Below are positions 23,785-32,536 of a stretch of 39,109 nt of DNA, piece after piece (position 1 is the stretch's first letter; each line of letters begins with the position of its first letter). The stretch is from CAZUGO01 sp964619935 (lineage in GTDB: Bacteria; Planctomycetota; Phycisphaerae; UBA1845; CAIVHJ01), in the NCBI GenBank assembly GCA_964619935.1, contig CAZUGO010000086.1, positions 1 to 39,109 of the forward strand, read 5' to 3'. Below the pieces are notes generated by a model. That model was not told where the DNA came from. It saw nothing but the letters and a program-made list of their open reading frames with translations, and searched no databases. The position numbers and the translations under genes were made by a program.

Positions 23785-24930
23785 ATGAGAATCGGCATTC
23801 TGAAAGAAACCTATCCCGGCGAGCGGCGGGTCGCCCTGACCCCTGAAGTCGCCGCGACGCTGATCAAGAAGGGTCAAGCCGTGGTTGTCGAAAGCGGGGC
23901 CGGCGCCGAGGCCGGCTTTGCCGATGGTGCCTATCAGGCACACGGCGCTGAGGTGCGGCCCGAGCGCGCCTCGGTCTGCGCGCAGGCCGAGGTCCTGCTG
24001 CAGGTTCGGCTGCTGGGCGCGAATCCACAAGCAGGCCAGACCGACCTGCCGCTGATGCGATCGGAACAGACCTTGATCGGATTCTGCGACCCGCTGAGCA
24101 ATCCGCAGGCCGTCGCCCGACTGGCGGCATCCGGAGTCACGTCCTTCTCCATGGAGTTGATGCCGCGCATCACCCGGGCCCAGAGCATGGACGCACTGTC
24201 GTCGATGGCCACCATCGCCGGCTACAAAGCCGTGCTGCTGGCAGCCGATCGCCTGCCGAAGATGTTCCCGATGATGATGACCGCCGCCGGAACCATTCGG
24301 CCGGCCCGAGTGTTCGTCATTGGCGCCGGAGTCGCCGGATTGCAGGCCATCGCCAGCGCCCGGCGGATGGGTGCGGTCGTCAGCGCCTACGACGTGCGCC
24401 CGGCCGTCAAGGAACAGATTCAAAGCCTGGGCGCCAAGTTCATCGAGATGGACCTGCAAGCCGGCGCCGCCGAAGACAAAGGCGGCTATGCCAAGGCCAT
24501 GGACGACACGTTCTATCGCAAGCAGCGCGAGCTGATGACCCGCGTGGTTGCCGAAAGCGACGCGGTCATCTGCACGGCGGCGATTCCCGGCAAGAAGGCC
24601 CCGGTCCTGATTACCGCGGAAATGGTCGACGGCATGCCCGACGGGTCGGTGATCGTGGACCTGGCCGCCGCCACCGGCGGCAACTGCGCCGTCACTCGTC
24701 CGGACGAGTGCGTTCGACGCCGGTGGGTCACGGTGCTGGGCCCGACCAACCTGGCGTCCGAGGTGCCCTTTCACGCCAGCCAGATGTACGCCAAGAACAT
24801 CACCACCTTCTTCCTGCACCTGCTCGCCGGAGGCGCCCTGGTGCTGGATCTCGAGGACGACATCACCCGCGACACCCTGCTGACCCGCGGTGGCGCCGTG
24901 GTGAACACCCGCATCAAGGAGTTGCTCTAA
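23785..24930 (+). CDS. pntAA: NAD(P) transhydrogenase subunit alpha, part 1 (NAD-binding)
   Basis: Binds NAD(H) on the cytosolic face of the proton-pumping transhydrogenase, which makes NADPH from NADH. 381 residues from ATG 23785 with GAGG close upstream (MRIGILKETYPGERRVAL). The Rossmann motif VFVIGAGVAGLQAIA lies at about 176-190, and the NAD domain contains ELMPRITRAQSMDALSSMA, typical of alpha subunits and alanine dehydrogenase relatives. This is the split alpha subunit (PntAA + PntAB) as in Rhodospirillum rather than the fused E. coli form. pntAB follows after 4 nt. The NADPH made could feed the reductive steps of the nearby lipid cluster, though it is a general enzyme. Confidence 0.93.
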   Translation: MRIGILKETYPGERRVALTPEVAATLIKKGQAVVVESGAGAEAGFADGAYQAHGAEVRPERASVCAQAEVLLQVRLLGANPQAGQTDLPLMRSEQTLIGFCDPLSNPQAVARLAASGVTSFSMELMPRITRAQSMDALSSMATIAGYKAVLLAADRLPKMFPMMMTAAGTIRPARVFVIGAGVAGLQAIASARRMGAVVSAYDVRPAVKEQIQSLGAKFIEMDLQAGAAEDKGGYAKAMDDTFYRKQRELMTRVVAESDAVICTAAIPGKKAPVLITAEMVDGMPDGSVIVDLAAATGGNCAVTRPDECVRRRWVTVLGPTNLASEVPFHASQMYAKNITTFFLHLLAGGALVLDLEDDITRDTLLTRGGAVVNTRIKELL

Positions 24931-24934
24931 ACCG

Positions 24935-25264
24935 ATGACCGAAGCCGCTGTCACCGCCGCCATCGATCCCGTCAACTCGCTTGACCACCTGGTCATGTTG
25001 CTGACCGTTCTGGTGCTGGCCCTTTTTGTGGGCTTTGAAATCATCACCAAGGTTCCGCCGACGCTGCACACGCCCTTGATGTCGGGATCCAATGCCATCT
25101 CAGGAATCACTGTCATCGGAGCCCTGATCGTCGCCGGACACCCGGAGGTCGGGATTGGTGCCCGGCTCATCGGAATGCTGGCGGTGGCCTTCGCCACGGT
25201 GAACGTGGTCGGAGGTTTCGCCGTGACCCATCGCATGCTCGACATGTTTCGCAGGAAGCACTGA
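24935..25264 (+). CDS. pntAB: NAD(P) transhydrogenase subunit alpha, part 2 (membrane)
   Basis: 109 residues with three membrane segments (LDHLVMLLTVLVLALFVGFE, SGITVIGALIVAG, LIGMLAVAFATVNVVGGF). EIITKVPPTLHTPLMSGSNAISG is the conserved loop of this subunit. It forms part of the proton channel with PntB. It lies 4 nt after pntAA and 3 nt before pntB, as expected for the three-gene operon. Confidence 0.93.
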   Translation: MTEAAVTAAIDPVNSLDHLVMLLTVLVLALFVGFEIITKVPPTLHTPLMSGSNAISGITVIGALIVAGHPEVGIGARLIGMLAVAFATVNVVGGFAVTHRMLDMFRRKH

Positions 25265-25267
25265 CCC

Positions 25268-26689
<1,422 letters not shown>

Positions 26690-26710
26690 TGCGGCCGGCC
26701 GGCTGCCGGA

Positions 26711-27358
26711 TCACTCGGTTCCGAAGAGTCGATCACCGGCGTCGCCCAACCCCGGCACGATGAATCCCCGGTCATTGAGACACTCATCCACCGCGGCGGT
26801 GTAGACCAGCACGTCAGGATGTTCGGCCAGCATCCGGCTCATGCCCTCGGGAGCCGCCACCAGGCAGAGCAGCTTGATCCGGGTGGCACCGGAGCGCTTG
26901 ATCTCGCTGATGGCCGCCGTCACCGAACCCCCGGTGGCCAGCATGGGATCAATGACGATGACGTCGGAATCGGCGACGTTCTGCGGAAGCTTGTTGTAAT
27001 AGGTCACCGGCTCGAGGGTCTGCTCGTCACGGTACAGCCCGATGTGGCCGATGCGGGCCTGCGGAATCAGCCGGACCACACCGTCGGTCATGCCCAACCC
27101 CGCCCGCAGGATGGGCACCAGGGTGATGTCGCTGGCCAGCTCCACCCCCACCATGTCCTTGAGCGGGGTGGTGATCCGAACCTCGCAGGTCGGTGAGTCG
27201 CTGGTCAACTCGTAGACCATCAGGGCGGCGATCTCGTTCAGCAACTGCCGGAACTCGCGGTTCTTGGTGGTCTTCTTGCGGCAATAGGTCAGCTTCTGCT
27301 GGATCAGCGGATGGTGCACCACCCGAACGTTGGGGTACCCGGGCACTGCTTGGATCAC
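26711..27358 (-). CDS. upp: Uracil phosphoribosyltransferase
   Basis: Makes UMP from uracil and PRPP (pyrimidine salvage). 215 residues, the normal length. The PRPP loop is VIDPMLATGGSV; the uracil-binding C-terminus is GFIVPGLGDAGDRLFGTE; MVYELTSDSP and ITLVPILRAGLGM are also typical. The start is GTG 27356-27358, overlapping the stop of the upstream transglutaminase-like gene as GTGA, with GAGG 7 nt before it. Confidence 0.95.
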   Translation of the reverse strand: MIQAVPGYPNVRVVHHPLIQQKLTYCRKKTTKNREFRQLLNEIAALMVYELTSDSPTCEVRITTPLKDMVGVELASDITLVPILRAGLGMTDGVVRLIPQARIGHIGLYRDEQTLEPVTYYNKLPQNVADSDVIVIDPMLATGGSVTAAISEIKRSGATRIKLLCLVAAPEGMSRMLAEHPDVLVYTAAVDECLNDRGFIVPGLGDAGDRLFGTE

Positions 27359-28200
27359 GCCATTGCCTCACTCATGGGCGGCGCCCCGCGGCGCCGGCGG
27401 CGCCGCGACTGCCAGACCAGCCCTGCGAAGCCGCAGGCCCAGAGTCCCGCGCCCAGCCACACTTTTCCGAGATGGCTCTGCCCGGGCCGCCCACCTTCGC
27501 GGATGAACATCAGCCCCAGGGCCAGGCACAGCAGCCAGGCCCAGGCTTCCGCCGGTCGCACCCCCCGACCGATCAGCAGCAGCCACACCCCGATCACCAA
27601 GACGGTCTCGCGCGCCAGCGGGAACACCGCGATCCCCATGGCCAGGGTTCGGGGCACATCCCAGACGAAGCCCCAATCAACCTTGATCCCGTCCGCGGTG
27701 AAGTCGACCGAGCGCCGCTTGCCGGGGCTCATGGTCTCGCCGCGCTCGGTCACCACCCAGACGTGCCCGAAGTCAGAGGCCAGGCGCGACTGGTAGCCGT
27801 AACGCCGCAGCAGCGACGCCGCCAGCACCGCCCGCCCGTCGCAATCTTCGCGACCCTTGGCCAGGGTCTCCTCGACCGTGGGAAAGTAGTCGACGTTGCC
27901 CCACAGGTCCCAGTCCCAGGCGTAGGGCACTTTGCGGTAGACGAAGCCCTGGAGTTCCTTCAAGAGTCGTGGGGAGTCCCAGTCGGCCTGGCGGTCACGC
28001 TCAAATTCTTCGACCAGCGGAGTCAGCCCGGCCGCATCGGGGTCGATCAGGGCGTTGGGATCGAGATGGCGCTGCACGGTCGCCGGAATCAAGTCGAGCC
28101 GCGGAAAGAACACCAGCACCCCCAGCACAATCAGCGCCGCTGTCTTGAGCGCCATCCGCAAACACCAGGCGCGCTCATTCAGCCAGTTCAGTGGATTCAT
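27355..28200 (-). CDS. Membrane protein with transglutaminase-like domain
   Basis: 281 residues from ATG 28198-28200 (weak SD). There is an N-terminal membrane segment (AALIVLGVLVFFP, about 21-33), then a transglutaminase-like fold with Cys120 in KGREDCDGRAVLAASLLRR and His146 in DFGHVWVV; the Asp of the triad is probably in SVDFTADG. Three or so membrane segments follow, ending in a basic stretch (QSRRRRRRG). The domain could act as a cysteine protease or be a non-catalytic relative. The upp gene is translationally coupled to its end. A function linking the two is not known to me. Confidence 0.78.
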   Translation of the reverse strand: MNPLNWLNERAWCLRMALKTAALIVLGVLVFFPRLDLIPATVQRHLDPNALIDPDAAGLTPLVEEFERDRQADWDSPRLLKELQGFVYRKVPYAWDWDLWGNVDYFPTVEETLAKGREDCDGRAVLAASLLRRYGYQSRLASDFGHVWVVTERGETMSPGKRRSVDFTADGIKVDWGFVWDVPRTLAMGIAVFPLARETVLVIGVWLLLIGRGVRPAEAWAWLLCLALGLMFIREGGRPGQSHLGKVWLGAGLWACGFAGLVWQSRRRRRRGAPPMSEAMA

Positions 28201-28277
28201 CGGGGGGCATTCTAGCATGCCCGCCCGGCAATCCAATCCAATTCCCGGCACGCCGCGGCACGCCGGGCACAACGTGC

Positions 28278-28306
28278 TTGCCCGACCCGGACCGCGCGGC
28301 TACGAT
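28278..28306 (+). promoter_or_regulatory. Candidate sigma70-type promoter upstream of the small SHOCT-like gene
   Basis: TTGCCC (28278-28283) and TACGAT (28301-28306) are separated by 17 bp, followed by an AT-richer start region (TGAATAGAG). It lies 44 nt before the ATG at 28350. Confidence 0.45.
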
Positions 28307-28349
28307 TGAATAGAGTCGGCGAGTCGCGATTCATGGGACCCGTTCTTCG

Positions 28350-28643
28350 ATGCAGAGCCCCAAGACCCCGGACCATTTTGGTGATGTGCTGCTGTGGACC
28401 GCCGTGGTCATCGCCCTGCTGCTGGCGCTGTGGGTGGTCTGGATGTGGCTGCGCAAACAATACCACGCCGGCGATGACGGCCCCGCCGCGCAGCAGCCGT
28501 GGTCCCTGCAAGAATTGCGCGACCTGCGCGAAAACGAGCAGATTACCGAAGTCGAGTACCAGGCACTCCGCCAGCAAGTAATTGGGATGGTTCGCGATAG
28601 AAAACGAGCCCAGTCCCAGGGTTCCGGCGGCGGGATATTTTGA
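28350..28643 (+). CDS. Small membrane protein with SHOCT-like C-terminus
   Basis: 97 residues: one membrane segment (LLWTAVVIALLLALWVVWMWL, about 14-34), a short linker, then LQELRDLRENEQITEVEYQAL, the helix-turn-helix pattern of short C-terminal (SHOCT) domains, which are oligomerisation or interaction modules. It lies 90 nt before clpX in the same direction. No SD of note. Function unknown. Confidence 0.75.
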   Translation: MQSPKTPDHFGDVLLWTAVVIALLLALWVVWMWLRKQYHAGDDGPAAQQPWSLQELRDLRENEQITEVEYQALRQQVIGMVRDRKRAQSQGSGGGIF

Positions 28644-28733
28644 AATGAAGTCGTTATGATACCACTGTCGATAAACAGAGGACCCCGGAACCGACCCAGG
28701 GGCCCCCACAGCTAATCAGGAGCGCCACCGCTC

Positions 28734-30014
28734 ATGGCAGGGTCCAGATCCTCAGGCAGCCGCACCAGCAAGACCAGCTTCTGCAGCTTCTGCGGCAAGA
28801 GTCAGCGGGACGCCGGTCCCATGGTCGAAGGCCCCAAGGACGTCTACATCTGCGCCTCGTGCGTGGAGCTGTGCCACAACATCATCCGCCAGGAAAAACG
28901 CAAGGCCAGCCCGCAGCGGGCCCAGTTGGGTAACATCCCCAAGCCGTCCCAGATCTACCAGTTTCTCGATGAGTACATCATCGGACAGGAGCGCGCCAAA
29001 AAGACCCTCTCGGTGGCCGTGCACAACCATTACAAGCGCCTGGTCCACGCCGACAGCGCCGACGACAACGAAGTCGAACTCGACAAGTCCAACGTCCTGC
29101 TCATCGGACCCACCGGATCGGGCAAGACGCTGCTGGCCCGCACCCTGGCCAGAATCCTGAATGTGCCCTTCGCCATCGGCGACGCCACCACGCTGACCGA
29201 GGCCGGCTACGTCGGCGAAGACGTCGAGAACATCCTGCTCCGCCTGCTGCAGAACGCCGAGTACGATCTCGAGCTGGCCCAGCGCGGCATCATTTACATC
29301 GATGAAATCGACAAGATCGGCCGGACCTCGCAGAACATCAGCATCACCCGCGACGTCTCCGGCGAAGGCGTCCAGCAGGCCTTGCTCAAGATGCTCGAAG
29401 GCACGGTGGCCAACATCCCGCCCCAGGGCGGGCGCAAACATCCCGAGCAGCAGTACATCCAGATGGACACCACCCAGATCCTGTTCATCTGCGGCGGCAC
29501 CTTCGTCGGCGTAAACGACATCATCCGGCGGCGCATCGGACGCTCGGCCATCGGCTTCTCGCACGAAATGGAAGACCCCGACAGCGTCAGCATCGAAGGC
29601 GAAATCCTGCGGCAGATCACCCCCGAAGACTTGGTGGAGTTCGGCATGATTCCGGAACTGGTCGGGCGGCTGCCGCTGCTGACCACCCTGGACCCGCTGA
29701 ACTGCGACGCCTTGGTCCGCATTCTGACCGATCCGAAGAACGCCTTGGTCAAACAGTACAAGAAGTTCTTCGAGATGGAAGGCTGCGAACTGGAGTTTGC
29801 CCCCGAGGCCCTGGAAATGATCGCCGATCGGGCCCTGCGCCGCGAGACGGGCGCCCGGGCCCTGCGGGCGGTCACCGAAGAGATCATGCTCGACATCATG
29901 TACGAACTGCCCGAACAAAAACGCATGGGCAAGCACATCATCACCGAAGCAGTGGTCGACGGCCGGGCCGGCCTGTTCGCACCCAAGAACAAGTCCCAGA
30001 AAGAATCGGCCTGA
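28734..30014 (+). CDS. clpX: ClpX, ATP-dependent unfoldase of the ClpXP protease
   Basis: 426 residues. The N-terminal zinc-binding domain uses Cys17, Cys20, Cys40 and Cys43. Walker A is GPTGSGKT (125-132), Walker B IIYIDEIDKI with Asp190-Glu191, the pore loop GYVGED (158-163), and the ClpP-docking loop Ile-Gly-Phe at 273-275 (RSAIGFSHE). It recognises tagged proteins, unfolds them and feeds them to ClpP. clpP, usually just upstream, is not in this window. The SD-like AGGAG is unusually far (about 14 nt) from the ATG. Confidence 0.97.
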   Translation: MAGSRSSGSRTSKTSFCSFCGKSQRDAGPMVEGPKDVYICASCVELCHNIIRQEKRKASPQRAQLGNIPKPSQIYQFLDEYIIGQERAKKTLSVAVHNHYKRLVHADSADDNEVELDKSNVLLIGPTGSGKTLLARTLARILNVPFAIGDATTLTEAGYVGEDVENILLRLLQNAEYDLELAQRGIIYIDEIDKIGRTSQNISITRDVSGEGVQQALLKMLEGTVANIPPQGGRKHPEQQYIQMDTTQILFICGGTFVGVNDIIRRRIGRSAIGFSHEMEDPDSVSIEGEILRQITPEDLVEFGMIPELVGRLPLLTTLDPLNCDALVRILTDPKNALVKQYKKFFEMEGCELEFAPEALEMIADRALRRETGARALRAVTEEIMLDIMYELPEQKRMGKHIITEAVVDGRAGLFAPKNKSQKESA

Positions 30015-30035
30015 ACGGCCGCCGGGCCCGTTTTG
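30015..30035 (+). terminator. Possible terminator of clpX
   Basis: AACGG (30015-30019) pairs with CCGTT (30029-30033), with further GC pairing after one mismatch and a short TTTT run. It starts right after the clpX stop. The stem is short, so this is tentative. Confidence 0.35.
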
Positions 30036-30147
30036 GGGGCACCCGCCGGCCCTGATTCAGACCGGCACCCGCCTGGCCGATAGCAACTCTAGACGGCGGC
30101 GCACACCGCTGCCGCGAATCCGGGACGTCGCCCGCAGGGAGCGTGCT

Positions 30148-30336
30148 ATGGCGGTCACCTTGTTCTGCCCCAATCTCAAATGTCGCTCGATCCTGCAGGT
30201 GCCCGACAGCACCCGTGGCAAGAAGGTCCGTTGCGGGCAATGCGGCACGACCTTCCTGGTTCCCCACGAAGACCATTCGGCCAACGCCGGCCTCAAGGGC
30301 ACCGGCGACAACCCGCCGACCCGCGAGCCTACCTGA
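30148..30336 (+). CDS. MJ0042-type zinc ribbon mini-protein
   Basis: 62 residues from ATG 30148, with AGGGAG 6 nt upstream. It is essentially one zinc ribbon: CPNLKCRSILQVP...VRCGQCGTTFLVP, the MJ0042 family pattern that is very common at the N-termini of planctomycete and deltaproteobacterial proteins. Here it stands almost alone, followed by a 20-residue polar tail. Role unknown. The 180 bp after it, before dapL, hold no clear signal. Confidence 0.8.
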   Translation: MAVTLFCPNLKCRSILQVPDSTRGKKVRCGQCGTTFLVPHEDHSANAGLKGTGDNPPTREPT

Positions 30337-30516
30337 CCCTCGGCTGTCGCGGCGGCACACAGCCCGTCCGCCGCCGCGGCGCTTCGCAGCAGTTGACGCA
30401 CCCCTGGCCCGCATTACAATCGCCTGGAAACCGGTGGGCGTTTCCGCCGGCAACGCCAGCGCCCGGTCTGTGACGGCGCGAGGCACCCCGAGGCACACCA
30501 GAGGTCCAGCACGCCG

Positions 30517-31683
30517 ATGTCTTTCACCCGCGCCAAACGTTTGGATACCCTGCCGCCATACCTGTTTGCGGATATCGATCGCAAGAAGCGAGCCGCGCTG
30601 GCCGCCGGCAAGGACGTCATCAATTTCGGGATCGGCGACCCCGATCAGCCGACGCCTACGTTCATCATCGAGGCCCTCAAGCAGGCTGCCGACGATCCGG
30701 CAAACCATCGCTACCCACTGGACCAAGGCTGCCCGCCCTTCCGCCAGGCGGTCGCCGCCTGGTTTCAGAAACGCTTCGGCGTCACCCTGGACACCGCCGG
30801 CAACATCCTGATGCTCATCGGCAGCAAGGAAGGTCTGGGGCACTTCGCCCTGGCTGCCCTGAACCCGGGCGACGTGGCCCTGGTACCGTCGCCCGGTTAC
30901 CCGGTGTATCACAGCGGCGTGGTCTTTGCCGGCGGCACCCCGGTGGACATGCCCCTGCGGGCCGCCAACCGCTGGCTGCCCGATCTGGCAGCCATCCCCG
31001 CCGACGTCGCCCGCGCCGCCAAGGTGATGTACCTGAACTATCCAAACAACCCCACCGGCGCGGTCGCCGACCTGGCGTTTTTTGAGGAGGTGGTCGCCTT
31101 CGCGAAGCAGCACGACATCCTGGTGGTGCAAGACGCCGCCTATTCGGAGGTGGCCTTCGATACGCCACCCCCCAGCATCCTGCAGGTCCCCGAGGCCCAA
31201 TCGACCGCGGTCGAGCTGCACTCGCTGTCCAAGACCTTCAACATGACCGGCTGGCGCATCGGCTTTGCGGTGGGACAGCCCGACGCCCTTGCCGCCCTCG
31301 CCGCAATCAAGTCCAACCTGGATTCGGGGCAGTTCACCGCCATCCAGCACGCCGCGGTGCAGGCCCTCAATCACGCCGACCACCGCGAGGTCCGCGCCCT
31401 GATCGATCTCTACCGCCAGCGCCGCGACGTCCTGGTCGACGGCCTCCAGGACCTGGGATTCGACGTGCCGCGGCCCACGGCAACCTTCTACGTGTGGATG
31501 CCGGTACCCCAGGGTTATGATTCGATGGGTTTCGCATCAAAACTGCTCGAAGCGGCCCAGGTGGTGGTCATCCCGGGGCTGGGCTTCGGGAAAACCGCCG
31601 AAGGCTACGTGCGGTTCGCCCTATGCGTGCCCACCGAGCGGATCCGCGAAGCCCTGGGGCGGATCAAGAAGCTGCAATTGTGA
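30517..31683 (+). CDS. dapL: LL-diaminopimelate aminotransferase
   Basis: Class I PLP aminotransferase that converts tetrahydrodipicolinate directly to LL-diaminopimelate for lysine and peptidoglycan. 388 residues. PLP Lys239 is in HSLSKTFNMTGWRIGF; YLNYPNNPTGA (172-182), GIGDPDQPTP (38-47) and VVQDAAYSE complete the family pattern. GDPDQPTP and HRYPLDQG favour DapL over alanine or aspartate aminotransferases. Its stop overlaps the folK start as TGATG. Confidence 0.88.
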   Translation: MSFTRAKRLDTLPPYLFADIDRKKRAALAAGKDVINFGIGDPDQPTPTFIIEALKQAADDPANHRYPLDQGCPPFRQAVAAWFQKRFGVTLDTAGNILMLIGSKEGLGHFALAALNPGDVALVPSPGYPVYHSGVVFAGGTPVDMPLRAANRWLPDLAAIPADVARAAKVMYLNYPNNPTGAVADLAFFEEVVAFAKQHDILVVQDAAYSEVAFDTPPPSILQVPEAQSTAVELHSLSKTFNMTGWRIGFAVGQPDALAALAAIKSNLDSGQFTAIQHAAVQALNHADHREVRALIDLYRQRRDVLVDGLQDLGFDVPRPTATFYVWMPVPQGYDSMGFASKLLEAAQVVVIPGLGFGKTAEGYVRFALCVPTERIREALGRIKKLQL

Positions 31684-32252
31684 TGGCTGACCCGCCTGTG
31701 ACCGCCCGGAGCCCGAGTGCCAGCGCCTACGTCGCCCTCGGCGCCAACCTGGGTCGACCGCGCGACATGTTCCGGCGGGCGCTGGCCCACCTGGAATCCC
31801 GCTTCGTCGTTCGAATCACCGCCTGCTCGCCGCTGTATCGCAGCGCCGCGGTCGGCGGGCCGTCCGATCAACCGGACTATCTCAACGCCGTCACCGCTGT
31901 GGACACCACGCTGCCGCCTGCCGACCTGCTGGCCGCCCTGCTGGACACCGAACGATACTTCGGACGCCGCCGCCTCACGCCCAACGGCCCCCGGCGGATC
32001 GATCTGGATCTGTTGCTGTACGGCAATCAGGTGATCGATCGACCCGACCTGATCGTTCCGCACCCACGAATGCACACCCGCCGCTTCGTGCTCCGGCCGC
32101 TGGCCGACATCGCCCCGAACCTGCTGCATCCCGTCCTTCAGGAGTCGATTGCCGCGCTGTTGGCCCGCCTGCCCGAAGATCCGGCGGTGGAGATCGAATT
32201 CGATTCCATGGCATCGACCGCCGGCACTCGCCGCCCGGCTGACGCACCCTGA
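31683..32252 (+). CDS. folK: 6-hydroxymethyl-7,8-dihydropterin pyrophosphokinase
   Basis: Transfers pyrophosphate from ATP to hydroxymethyl-dihydropterin in folate synthesis. 189 residues; the start ATG 31683 shares a base with the dapL stop, so the genes are coupled. YVALGANLGRP, RSAAVGGPSDQPDYLNAV, and the HPPK signature NGPRRIDLDLLLYG followed by VPHPRMHTRRFVLRPL are all present. The C-terminal 25 residues are extra. Confidence 0.94.
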   Translation: MADPPVTARSPSASAYVALGANLGRPRDMFRRALAHLESRFVVRITACSPLYRSAAVGGPSDQPDYLNAVTAVDTTLPPADLLAALLDTERYFGRRRLTPNGPRRIDLDLLLYGNQVIDRPDLIVPHPRMHTRRFVLRPLADIAPNLLHPVLQESIAALLARLPEDPAVEIEFDSMASTAGTRRPADAP

Positions 32253-32536
32253 CCACCCGGCGGGCGGCCGATTGATGGGTTGACCTGGGCACCAGTGACC
32301 TGCACCTCATGCCCTTCCAACCTGACTGCCGATTGCGCCGTCGATGCCGCGGAGCGCGCCCGGGTCATCGGGTCCTGGGGGCGGTGCGCCGTCGACTGCT
32401 GGGCGGCGCATCGACCGCTGCTCCTGCCACTTCGCCGGGGGGCCTCGACATCGGCTCGACCCCTGGTAAAGTGATTCCCGATCGCCGGCGCGGGCCGGTG
32501 AACGCACCCGGAACGGTCACAGCCCCGGTCCTGCCC